Shown here: positions 26,728-34,582 of the stretch, one piece after another | How positions within the stretch are numbered: position 1 is the stretch's first letter | How the letters are laid out: the number at the start of each line of letters is the position of its first letter | DNA from: Actinacidiphila yanglinensis | GTDB lineage: Bacteria; Actinomycetota; Actinomycetes; Streptomycetales; Streptomycetaceae | Reading direction: 5' to 3' | Length of the DNA: 64,000 nucleotides | Assembly: GCF_900107965.1 (NCBI RefSeq) | Contig: NZ_FNVU01000006.1 | Span: 484,864-548,863, forward strand | Made by a program: the position numbers and the translations under genes | Notes under the pieces: generated by a model | What the model was told of the DNA's origin: nothing | Databases searched by the model: none | The model's input: only the letters and a program-made list of their open reading frames with translations

Positions 26728-27401
26728 CGCGCCGCTCGCTTCTCCCCGACCAGTGCCACGACCTGCTCGACGACCTGCTCGAGGCTGAGCTCGCTGGTGT
26801 CCACCTCGACGGCGTCGTCGGCCTTGGCGAGCGGGGAGGTCGTACGGCCGGAGTCGGCGGCGTCCCGGCGGATCAGGGCGGCCTGGGTGTCGGCGACGGA
26901 CTGCGCGCCCTTCAGCTCGCCGCTGCGGCGGGCCGCCCGGACCTCGGGGGAGGCGGTGAGGAAGATCTTCACGGTGGCGTCGGGCAGCACGGTGGTGCCG
27001 ATGTCCCTGCCCTCGACCACGATGCCGGCCGGCGCGGAGGCGGCCGCGGCACGCTGGATCTCGACCATCCGGGTCCGCACCTCGGGCACGGCGCTCACCG
27101 CGCTGACCGCGGCGGTGACCTCCTGGGTGCGGATCGGCCCGGAGGCGTCCACGCCGTCCACGGTGATCGCGGGGGCGGCCGGGTCGGTGCCGGCCACGAT
27201 CGCCGGCTTGCCCGCCTGGTCGGCGATGGCCAGCGGGTCGTTGACGTCGACGCCGTTGCTCAGCATCCACCAGGTGATCGCGCGGTACTGCGCGCCCGTG
27301 TCCAGGTAGCTCAGGCCGAGCCGGGCGGCGACCGCCCTGGATGTGCTGGACTTGCCCGTGCCGGAGGGGCCGTCGATCGCGACGATCACCGGAATTGACA
27401 C
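26724..27401 (-). CDS. cmk: Cytidylate kinase
   Basis: Phosphorylates CMP and dCMP with ATP. 225 residues from GTG 27401, with a GAGGAAGG site upstream. The P-loop is AIDGPSGTGKSSTSRAVA near the N-terminus, then YLDTGAQYRAITW (substrate site), VVEGRDIGTTVLPDA and the Arg-rich lid AARRSGELKG ... RRDAADSGR. Its stop overlaps plsC. Length matches the bacterial CMP kinase family. A longer frame upstream (to 27590) is not coding. Confidence 0.96.
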   Translation of the reverse strand: MSIPVIVAIDGPSGTGKSSTSRAVAARLGLSYLDTGAQYRAITWWMLSNGVDVNDPLAIADQAGKPAIVAGTDPAAPAITVDGVDASGPIRTQEVTAAVSAVSAVPEVRTRMVEIQRAAAASAPAGIVVEGRDIGTTVLPDATVKIFLTASPEVRAARRSGELKGAQSVADTQAALIRRDAADSGRTTSPLAKADDAVEVDTSELSLEQVVEQVVALVGEKRAAR

Positions 27402-27615
27402 AGCAGGTGGCCTTCCTCGTGCACGGATGAGGGGTACGGGCGGGCCGGCGGGCGCCGGATGCCATCCCTCAAGGTTACCGGCCCCCCGGGTGGCCCAGCG
27501 CCACCGCCGGTGCCGCGCCGGACCGTGGGCGTCCCGGCGGACCCCGCCAGCCGGCACCTGGGCGCGGCCGGCACCCGGCGCGACTGGCACCCGGCGGCGC
27601 AGCCTCCTTCCGCCG

Positions 27616-28701
27616 CTACTGCCGCAGCGCCCAGCCGCGCTCGCGCAGCGCCGCCGTCAGGACGGGCGCGCTGCGCGGCTCGACCAGCAGGTTGACCAGG
27701 CCCGCCTGCTGCCCTGCCGAATGCTCGATCCGCACGTCCTCGATGTTGACGCCGGCCGCGCCCGCGTCGGCGAAGAGCCGGGCCAGCTCGCCGGGCTGGT
27801 CGCCGATCAGGACGCTGACGATCTCGTACGGCTTCGGGGCGGCGCCGTGCTTGCCGGGGACCTTGGCGCGACCGGCGTTGCCGCGCCGCAGTATGTCCTC
27901 GATCCCCGCCGCGCCACCGCGCCGCTTGTCGTCGTCGGCGGACTGCAGGGCGCGCAGCGCGGTGACGGTCTCGGCGAGGTCGGAGGAGAGGTCGGCGAGC
28001 ACGTCGGCGACCGGTCCGGGGTTCGCCGCGAGGATGTCCATCCACATGCCCGGATCGGATCCGGCGACGCGGGTGACGTCGAGGATGCCCTGGCCGCACA
28101 GGCGTACGGCGGAGTCCTCGGCGTGTTCCAGCCGGGCGGCGACCATGCTGGAGACGAGCTGCGGGGTGTGCGAGACCAGCGCCACCGCGCGATCGTGCGC
28201 GTCGGCGTCCATCACGACAGGGACCGCGCGGCAAAGCGCGACCAGTTCCAGGGCGAGGTTGAGGACGTCCGTGGCGGTGGCCGCGGTGGGGGTCAGCACC
28301 CAGGGGCGGCCCTCGAAGAGGTCGGCGGTCGCCGCCAGCGGGCCGGAGCGCTCCCGGCCCGCCATGGGGTGGGTGCCGATGTAGCCGCTGAGGTCGCAGC
28401 CCAGGGCGTCGAGGTCGCGGCGCGGGCCGCCCTTGACGCTGGCCACGTCCAGGTAGCCGCGGCCCCGCCCGCCGCCGATCGCCTCGGCGAGGGTCGTCGC
28501 CACATGGGCGGGCGGCACGGCGACGACCACCAGGTCCACGGGCTCCGGCGGCGCCGCGCAGGTGCCCGCGCCGAGCGCCTCGGCGGTGCGCGCGACGGTT
28601 TCGTCGTGGTCCTGGAGGTACACGTCCACGCCGCGACCGTTGAGGGCGAGCGCGGCCGACGTGCCCATCAGGCCGGTTCCGATGACGAGGGCGGTCCTCA
28701 C
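27616..28701 (-). CDS. tyrA: Prephenate dehydrogenase with ACT domain
   Basis: Converts prephenate to 4-hydroxyphenylpyruvate, using NAD(P)+, for tyrosine synthesis. 361 residues from GTG 28701. The Rossmann motif is VIGTGLMGTSAAL at residues 6-18; the catalytic-site stretch is GTHPMAGRERSGP, followed by VMDADAHDRAVALVSHTPQL. A C-terminal ACT domain (about 290-350, YEIVSVLIGDQPGELARLFADAG) should give feedback control by tyrosine. First gene of the tyrA-cmk-plsC-der string; 214 bp separate it from cmk. Confidence 0.96.
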   Translation of the reverse strand: MRTALVIGTGLMGTSAALALNGRGVDVYLQDHDETVARTAEALGAGTCAAPPEPVDLVVVAVPPAHVATTLAEAIGGGRGRGYLDVASVKGGPRRDLDALGCDLSGYIGTHPMAGRERSGPLAATADLFEGRPWVLTPTAATATDVLNLALELVALCRAVPVVMDADAHDRAVALVSHTPQLVSSMVAARLEHAEDSAVRLCGQGILDVTRVAGSDPGMWMDILAANPGPVADVLADLSSDLAETVTALRALQSADDDKRRGGAAGIEDILRRGNAGRAKVPGKHGAAPKPYEIVSVLIGDQPGELARLFADAGAAGVNIEDVRIEHSAGQQAGLVNLLVEPRSAPVLTAALRERGWALRQ

Positions 28702-28953
28702 GAGGCGGTGTCCTTGCGGGTGCGGCGGTGGGGGACGGTACGACGACGGTCGGGACGCTTCCGCGGTCCGCGTCCAGCGTAGCCATGCGCCCCCTGACGG
28801 CGCCGCGCGGACCGCGGGCCGAGACGCCCGGGTCACGGATCGCGCGCGCCTCCGCAGCACCCGCGGCTCCCCCGCGTCCCAGCCGCCGCATCACTCCCGG
28901 GTCACCCGCGCTCACCGTGCGGAACACGAAAATCGCGCGCCCGGTCCGAGCGA

Positions 28954-29718
28954 ATGGACATAATCGCCCTGAGAGGCGAGGCGCTGGGGGACGACGTGGA
29001 GCAGCACGAACTGGTCAGGGACCACACGGTCTACGCGTGCGTGATGGGCTCGCGCGCCTTCGGTCTGGCCACGGACGCCAGCGACACCGACCGGCGCGGC
29101 GTGTTCGTGGCGCCGACCCCGCTGTTCTGGCGGCTGGACAAGCCGCCCACCCACGTCACGGGGCCGCTGGACGAGCAGTTCTCCTGGGAGCTGGAGCGCT
29201 TCTGCGTGCTCGCGCTGCGCGCCAACCCGAACATCCTGGAGTGCCTGCACTCCCCCCTCGTCGAGTACGCCGACGCCACCGGCCGCGAACTGCTCCACCT
29301 GCGCGAGGCGTTCCTGTCCCGTCACGCCGAGTCGACCTTCCGCGGGTACGCCGCGCAGCAGTTCGGCAAGCTCGAGGCAGACATCCGCACCCACGGGCGG
29401 CCCCGCTGGAAGCACGCGATGCACCTGCTACGGCTGCTCACCAGTTGCCGCGACCTGCTGCGCACCGGCCGGCTCGACATCGACGCCCGTGAGCACCGCG
29501 ACCGCCTGCTGGCCGTCAAACGCGGCGAACTCACCTGGGACGAGGTCCGGGCCTGGACCCGCACGCTCCACGACGAGATCGACGACGCCTCTCCCCGCAG
29601 CCCGCTACCGGCCGACCCGGACCGCACCCGCGTCGAGGACTTCCTGATCCGCGTACGGGGCGTCTCGGCCTCTCCCGACCTGTCCTCGCCCGTCGCGGAC
29701 GTCGCACGACGCTCCTAG
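28954..29718 (+). CDS. Nucleotidyltransferase superfamily protein (COG3541-like)
   Basis: A 254-residue member of the polymerase-beta nucleotidyltransferase fold. The active-site block is MGSRAFGLATDASDTDRRG, with the GS turn and the DxD-type acidic pair, followed by FVAPTPLFWRLDKPP. A helical C-terminal domain follows (KHAMHLLRLLTSCRDLLRTGRLDI). Such proteins transfer NMPs to RNA, protein or small molecules; the target here is unknown. Convergent to a second gene of the same family 36 bp away. Confidence 0.85.
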   Translation: MDIIALRGEALGDDVEQHELVRDHTVYACVMGSRAFGLATDASDTDRRGVFVAPTPLFWRLDKPPTHVTGPLDEQFSWELERFCVLALRANPNILECLHSPLVEYADATGRELLHLREAFLSRHAESTFRGYAAQQFGKLEADIRTHGRPRWKHAMHLLRLLTSCRDLLRTGRLDIDAREHRDRLLAVKRGELTWDEVRAWTRTLHDEIDDASPRSPLPADPDRTRVEDFLIRVRGVSASPDLSSPVADVARRS

Positions 29719-29754
29719 CCCGTCCCCGGGAAGCGGCGGGCGAGGGCCGGCTCG

Positions 29755-30597
29755 TCAGACGGCGCCCTCTCGGGTACGGACCACCAGGTCGTGGAGGCCG
29801 TCCTGGGCGGTCGGGTGTGCCGGGAGCGCGGAGGCGCCCTGGGCGGCGGAGAGGGTGGTGTGGAGTGCCTCGACGTCCGCGAGGAGGCGGTCCGGCGCGA
29901 GACCGGGGGCGGGGGCGTGCTCGGCGGCGGCCTTGGCGGCTATCAGGTCAGGGAGGTAGGCGGGTGCCTCGGGGACCTCGGCGAGCAGCGTGGGGAGGTC
30001 GGCCAGGACGCGGCCGGTACGCATGAGGTGGATGCCGGTGAGCAGCACGCGGAACGTGTAGAGGAGCGGCTTGAGTTCGCCGTTCCTGAGGTGCAGGCGC
30101 CACTGGGTGGTGGCGAAGCCCCGGTAGTGGTGCGCGTGGCCCGCGGTGACCACGCCGGGTGCGAGGGCGGCGAGTTCGGCGTGGACGGCGGTGGTGCGGA
30201 CGACCAGCGGCGAGAGCACCTGCTCCAGCACGTAGCCGTTGCGGCGCAGCATGAGCCGGGCGAACTTCAGCAGATCGTGGGTGACCAGGTCCAGTTCCAG
30301 GCCCTCGCGCTCCCACATCCGGGTCCGGGTCGGCTCCCCCTCGCGCAGGCCGATCACCTCGCGCAGCGGGAGCAGGTGCACGCCCCGCAGGTCCACGTCG
30401 GAGTCCTGGGAGGGGAAGCCGTAGAGGTGCGCACCGGAGACGGTGACGAACAGCAGCTCCGGGCCGCCGCCCACCAGGTCGCGGACGGCCGGGCCGAGGT
30501 CGGGCACGCCTGCGGCCGACAGGGCGGACGGGGAGGCGGCGGGGACGACGGAAGCGGGAGAAGGAGCGGCTGAAGCGGCGGAGGCGGGCACGGTCAT
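29755..30597 (-). CDS. Second nucleotidyltransferase superfamily protein (COG3541-like)
   Basis: A 280-residue paralogue of the neighbouring convergent gene. After an Ala/Ser/Pro-rich N-terminal 30 residues the active-site block is FVTVSGAHLYGFPSQDSDVDLRGVHL (read as SGAHLYG plus SDVDLRG, residues about 54-72), then LREGEPTRTRMWEREGLELDLVTHDLLKFARLML. The helical C-terminal part matches its partner in layout (GELKPLLYTFRVLLTGIHLMRTGRV). ATG 30597 is the chosen start, as the frame upstream runs through the pseudouridine synthase gene. Function unknown. Confidence 0.85.
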   Translation of the reverse strand: MTVPASAASAAPSPASVVPAASPSALSAAGVPDLGPAVRDLVGGGPELLFVTVSGAHLYGFPSQDSDVDLRGVHLLPLREVIGLREGEPTRTRMWEREGLELDLVTHDLLKFARLMLRRNGYVLEQVLSPLVVRTTAVHAELAALAPGVVTAGHAHHYRGFATTQWRLHLRNGELKPLLYTFRVLLTGIHLMRTGRVLADLPTLLAEVPEAPAYLPDLIAAKAAAEHAPAPGLAPDRLLADVEALHTTLSAAQGASALPAHPTAQDGLHDLVVRTREGAV

Positions 30598-30710
30598 CCG
30601 CTCATCCAAGCGCCAAGGGCGGCCCGTTGGCGAGGCGGCGGTCCCCGGTAAGGGGCCGCCGCCCTGGATCGCGCCCCTTACCCGGGGCTCCCCCACTCCG
30701 GGGCGCCGTC

Positions 30711-31784
30711 CTACAGGTCGACCTCGCGCATGAGCATGCCGACCTCGGTGTTGGTGAGGCGGCGCAGCCAGCCGGACTTCTGGTCGCCCAGCGGGATCGG
30801 CCCGAAGCTGGTGCGCACCAGCTTGTCGACGGGGAAGCCGGCCTCGGCCAGCATCCGGCGCACGATGTGCTTCCGGCCCTCGTGGAGGGTGACCTCGACG
30901 AGGTAGTTCTTGCCGGTGTTCTGCACGATCCGGAAGTGGTCGGCGCGGGCCCAGCCGTCCTCCAGCTCGATACCGCTCTTGAGCTGCTTGCCGAGGTCGC
31001 GCGGCAGCGGGCCCTGGATCGCGGCGAGGTAGGTCTTCTTCACGCCGTACCGCGGGTGGGTCAGCCGGTGGGCCAGCTCGCCGTGGTTGGTGAGCAGGAT
31101 CAGCCCCTCGGTCTCGGTGTCGAGCCGGCCGACGTGGAAGAGCCGGGTGTCGCGGTTGGTGACGTAGTCGCCCAGGCACTGCCGCCCGTCGGGGTCCTCC
31201 ATGGTGGAGACCACGCCGGCCGGCTTGTTGAGCGCGAAGAACAGGTACGACTGGGTGGCGACGGTCAGGCCGTCGACCTTCACCTCGTCGCGGTCGGGGT
31301 CGACCCGCATGCCCTGCTCGGTGACGATCTCGCCGTTCACCTCGACCCGGAGCTGCTCGATCAGCTCCTCACACGCCCGGCGCGAGCCCATGCCGGCCCT
31401 GGCCAGCACCTTCTGCAGCCGCTCACCCTCCTGCTCGGCACCCGGGAACGTCTTGGGCGTCTTGACCTGGGGCTTGCTGTGCCGCTCCCGGTTGCGCTCC
31501 TCGATCTGGGCGTCGAGCTCGCGCGGCCGGGCCGGGACCGGCTTGCGGCCCCGGTTGCCGGTCGGCCGGGCGCCGGGCTTGGCACCGCCGGCGTCCTTGG
31601 TGCGGGGCATGCCGCCGGGCCTGTTCGCACCGGACTGGCCGGTGCCGCCGACGTCGTAGCGGCGCTCCTCCGGACGGGGCTTGCGGGGGCGCTCCGGCTC
31701 CCCGCCGCGCCGGTCGGCAGAGCCGCCGCCACTGCCGCCGCGGGGTTTCCGGTTGCCGCCGCTGTTCCTGTCGCTGCTTCGCAT
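30711..31784 (-). CDS. rRNA large-subunit pseudouridine synthase (RluB/RsuA family)
   Basis: Isomerises a uridine in rRNA. 357 residues from ATG 31784, which shares one base with the scpB stop (TGATG). Residues 1-115 are a highly basic, Gly/Arg/Pro-rich disordered extension. An S4 RNA-binding domain follows (RLQKVLARAGMGSRRACEELI), then the RsuA catalytic domain with the Asp in HVGRLDTETEGLILLTN and the LHEGRKHIVRRML block. In streptomycetes this gene sits after scpAB, as in many Gram-positives. I leave the symbol empty, because RluB and RsuA cannot be told apart with certainty here. Confidence 0.92.
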   Translation of the reverse strand: MRSSDRNSGGNRKPRGGSGGGSADRRGGEPERPRKPRPEERRYDVGGTGQSGANRPGGMPRTKDAGGAKPGARPTGNRGRKPVPARPRELDAQIEERNRERHSKPQVKTPKTFPGAEQEGERLQKVLARAGMGSRRACEELIEQLRVEVNGEIVTEQGMRVDPDRDEVKVDGLTVATQSYLFFALNKPAGVVSTMEDPDGRQCLGDYVTNRDTRLFHVGRLDTETEGLILLTNHGELAHRLTHPRYGVKKTYLAAIQGPLPRDLGKQLKSGIELEDGWARADHFRIVQNTGKNYLVEVTLHEGRKHIVRRMLAEAGFPVDKLVRTSFGPIPLGDQKSGWLRRLTNTEVGMLMREVDL

Positions 31785-32500
31785 CAAGGTTCCGTAATCG
31801 AGGTGATCGAGTTCGAGGTCGTCGGTGGATCGTCCGGGGCGTCCGGGTCGAAGGACGGCAGCCCTTCCGCGGACTCCGCCTCGACCGCTTCCGCCTCCGG
31901 CAGGAACGGGGCGAGCTCGGGCAGCTCATCGAGGCTGCGCAGGCCCATACGTTCCAGGAAGTAGTTCGTCGTCCTGTACAGGATCGCACCTGTCTCGGGT
32001 TCCGTCCCACCTTCCTCCACGAGCCCGCGCTGGAGCAGGGTGCGCATGACACCGTCGCAGTTCACCCCGCGCACCGCCGAGACCCGGGACCGGCTCACCG
32101 GTTGGCGGTACGCGACCACCGCCAGCGTCTCCAGTGCGGCCTGCGTCAGCCGGGCCTGCTGGCCGTCCAGCACGAAGCTCTCCACCGCCGGGGAGAACTC
32201 CGGGCGGGTGTAGAACCGCCAGCCGCCCGCGACCAGCCGCAGGTCGAAGCCCCTGCCCTCGCGGGTGTAGTCGTCGGACAGCTCGCGCAGCGCCTTGCCG
32301 ACCGCCCGCCTCGGCCGGTCCAGCACCTTCGCGAGGTGCTCCTCGGTCGCCGGCTCGTCGACCACCATCAGCACGGCCTCCAGCGCCGGCTTCAGCTCCA
32401 GCTCGGCGGTGGCGGCGGCGAGCAGCCCCGCCGGAGCGGGCTCGGCGGCCGGGACGGCGGCGCCGGAAGCGGCCCGCGTGAGGTCCGTCACGTCGGTCAT
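31784..32500 (-). CDS. scpB: Segregation and condensation protein B
   Basis: Subunit of the SMC-ScpAB condensin, acting on the nucleoid. 238 residues: two winged-helix domains at about 35-110 (LKPALEAVLMVVDEPATEEHLAKVLD, REGRGFDLRLVAGGWRFYTRP) and 115-200 (ARLTQAALETLAVVAYRQPVSRSRVSAVRGV). The C-terminal 35 residues are acidic. The ATG overlaps the scpA stop by 4 bp (ATGA), so equimolar coupled synthesis is likely. SMC itself is not in this window. Confidence 0.95.
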   Translation of the reverse strand: MTDVTDLTRAASGAAVPAAEPAPAGLLAAATAELELKPALEAVLMVVDEPATEEHLAKVLDRPRRAVGKALRELSDDYTREGRGFDLRLVAGGWRFYTRPEFSPAVESFVLDGQQARLTQAALETLAVVAYRQPVSRSRVSAVRGVNCDGVMRTLLQRGLVEEGGTEPETGAILYRTTNYFLERMGLRSLDELPELAPFLPEAEAVEAESAEGLPSFDPDAPDDPPTTSNSITSITEP

Positions 32501-33804
32501 CCCTGCTCTCCTCTCCCGGCGGAACCGGGCTCACTGATGTCGGTCTCGCCGATCTCGGGCTCACCGGTCTCGGGCTCACCGGTCTCGGGCTCACCGGTCT
32601 CGGGCTCACCGGACCCGATGACGGAGGACTCGCTGCCGGCGGACCCGGTGGCGTCACCCTCCGCACGGCCGCCCCGCTCACGGCCCCCCGCCGGGGGCTT
32701 CGGCGGGCGCTCCTGGTCGAACTCGTCCGTCACCAGCGGAGCCGCGTCCTCGGCCGTCCCCGTCCACCGCACCTGGAGCAGGCCCAGCGCCTCCTCCTGG
32801 TCCAGTGCGACCGCCTTCTCCCGGTACAGCTCCAGCAGCGCCAGGAAGCGGGCCACGACCGTGAGCGTGTCGGCCGCGTCCGCGGTGAGCTCCCCGAAGC
32901 TTGCCGCACCCCGCTCGCGCAGCAGGGCGATCACGTGCTCGGCCTGCTCCCGCACGCTCACCAGGGGGGCGTGGATGTGGTCCACGTACACCTGCGGCTT
33001 CGGCTTCGGCTGCATCGCCTTCACCGCCAGGCGCGCGAACCGCTCCGGGCCGATGCTCAGCACCACCTCCGGCAGCAGCTCGGCGTGCTGCGGCTCCAGG
33101 CCGACGGTCCGCGGGTGGCGCAGCGCCTCCTGTTCGAGCCGTTCCGCGAAGATCGCCGCGATCTGCTTGAACGCGCGGTACTGCAGCAGTCGCGCGAACA
33201 GCAGGTCCCGCGCCTCCAGCAGCGCGAGGTCCGCCTCGTCCTCCACCTCGGCGGCCGGCAGCAGCCGTGCGGCCTTCAGGTCCAGCAGCGTCGCCGCGAC
33301 CACCAGGAACTCCGTGGTCTGGTCCAGGTCCCAGTCCGGGCCCATCGCGTGGATGTGGGCCATGAACTCGTTGGTGACCTTCGACAGCGCGATCTCGGTC
33401 ACGTCGAGCCGGTGCTTCGAGATCAGCTGGAGCAGCAGGTCGAACGGCCCCTCGAAGTTCGCCAGCCGTACGGTGAAACGGTCCCCGGCGGCTTCCGGCG
33501 TCGGAGCGGCTTCCGGGGTCGGGACGTCCTCCGGGATCCGAGCGGCTTCCGGGACGTCGACGTTCGCGGGTTCCTCGGGCCGGCCGTCACCAGGTTCCGT
33601 CTCCTGCGGCGGCTGTACGGCAGCGGCTTCCGCCTCCTCCGACGCTTCCACGGCTCCGGGTGCGGCTTCTCCGGACGGTTCGGCCGCGCCTGGCGCCACG
33701 GGTTCGGCGTCTCCCGCCAACGGTTCCATGGCAGGGGCCGGTTCCGCCTCGGCGGCGGGGCCGCGTCCGAGGCTGCGGCGGCGAGCAGCGGGTGAGGTCG
33801 GCAT
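32497..33804 (-). CDS. scpA: Segregation and condensation protein A (kleisin)
   Basis: Kleisin bridging the SMC heads. From ATG 33804 it is 435 residues, longer than the usual 250-280. Residues 1-110 are an acidic Glu/Pro/Ala-rich extension, the kleisin core is about 112-355 (FTVRLANFEGPFDLLLQLI, DVTEIALSKVTNEFM, LLDLKAARLLP) and the C-terminal 75 residues are low-complexity with GEPET repeats encoded by a 15-bp tandem repeat. No ribosome site precedes ATG 33804; a TAGCCT box seven bases away suggests leaderless initiation. The frame continues upstream to 34041, but that part looks non-coding. Confidence 0.92.
   Translation of the reverse strand: MPTSPAARRRSLGRGPAAEAEPAPAMEPLAGDAEPVAPGAAEPSGEAAPGAVEASEEAEAAAVQPPQETEPGDGRPEEPANVDVPEAARIPEDVPTPEAAPTPEAAGDRFTVRLANFEGPFDLLLQLISKHRLDVTEIALSKVTNEFMAHIHAMGPDWDLDQTTEFLVVAATLLDLKAARLLPAAEVEDEADLALLEARDLLFARLLQYRAFKQIAAIFAERLEQEALRHPRTVGLEPQHAELLPEVVLSIGPERFARLAVKAMQPKPKPQVYVDHIHAPLVSVREQAEHVIALLRERGAASFGELTADAADTLTVVARFLALLELYREKAVALDQEEALGLLQVRWTGTAEDAAPLVTDEFDQERPPKPPAGGRERGGRAEGDATGSAGSESSVIGSGEPETGEPETGEPETGEPEIGETDISEPGSAGRGEQG
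32551..32610. repeat. 15-bp tandem repeat in scpA, four units
   Basis: GGTCTCGGGCTCACC repeated at 32566, 32581 and 32596, with a one-mismatch copy at 32551. It encodes the GEPET-type repeats near the ScpA C-terminus on the minus strand. Confidence 0.9.
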
Positions 33805-33958
33805 CGGAAGCAGGCTACTCGCCGTAGCGGCTCGCGCTCCGTCGGCGGGTTCGGCGCTCCGGGGGCAGAACTGCTGCGAGCAGCCCCCGTCGGCAAGTAG
33901 CCCCTCGCCCGACGGGACGAGGCACTCCGGAGGGCCGAGGCACCGCACCCCGCGGGGC

Positions 33959-34582
33959 TCAGCGGCCGCGCAGCCGCCGGACCAGGATGCTCGCGTCACC
34001 GCGGGATTCGAGGTCGGCCAGCACGACCGCGACGGCCTCACGGACGATCCGGCCGCGGTCGATCGCGAGGCCGTGCTCGCCGCGCAGCACCAGGCGGGCG
34101 TGCTCCAGATCCATCAGCTCCTCGGCGGAGACGTAGACGGTGATCTTCTCGTCGTGGCGCTCGCGGCCGCTGGGCCTGCGGTTCTGACGGGGCGCCTTGC
34201 GGCGGGCGGGCGCGGCCGGCTGCGGGGTCGCGGTGATCGGCGGGGGGGTGGGCTTCTGCGAGGTGACGGTCGCCGTGGCCACGGGGGTGGCGCTCGCGGC
34301 GGCCTGGACCGTGCCGTTGCGCTCGGGCGCGCGCTCGCCGGTGAGCGGTCGGCGCGGGCCGGGGGGAACCGCGGAGGCCCCGTCGCGGCCGGTGTGCTCG
34401 TCGCTGCGGGCGGGTGCGGGCGCCGTCGCGGCGGCCTGGACCGTGCCGTTGCCGGTGCCCTGCGAGCCCGGGCCGCCGGAGCGCGCGTCGGAGTCGGCCT
34501 CGGCGCTGTGGGTCGGCGAGGGTGCCTGGAGTGCGGCGCCGCCGGTGGTCCGGAACAGTTCGTCGGCGCCCGGCAGGCTCAC
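33959..34582 (-). CDS. ParA-associated protein with a ribbon-helix-helix-like C-terminus
   Basis: A 207-residue protein whose first 145 residues are disordered (Ala/Thr/Pro-rich; NGTVQAAA occurs twice). The last 60 residues look like a ribbon-helix-helix DNA-binding unit: strand KITVYVS, helix AEELMDLEHARLVLR, helix DRGRIVREAVAVVLADLES. GTG 34582 is chosen because it overlaps the parA stop as GTGA; a GTG at 34594 is possible. Translational coupling to a ParA ATPase suggests it is that ATPase's DNA-binding or regulatory partner, as small RHH proteins are for some plasmid ParAs; this is inference. Confidence 0.75.
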   Translation of the reverse strand: MSLPGADELFRTTGGAALQAPSPTHSAEADSDARSGGPGSQGTGNGTVQAAATAPAPARSDEHTGRDGASAVPPGPRRPLTGERAPERNGTVQAAASATPVATATVTSQKPTPPPITATPQPAAPARRKAPRQNRRPSGRERHDEKITVYVSAEELMDLEHARLVLRGEHGLAIDRGRIVREAVAVVLADLESRGDASILVRRLRGR

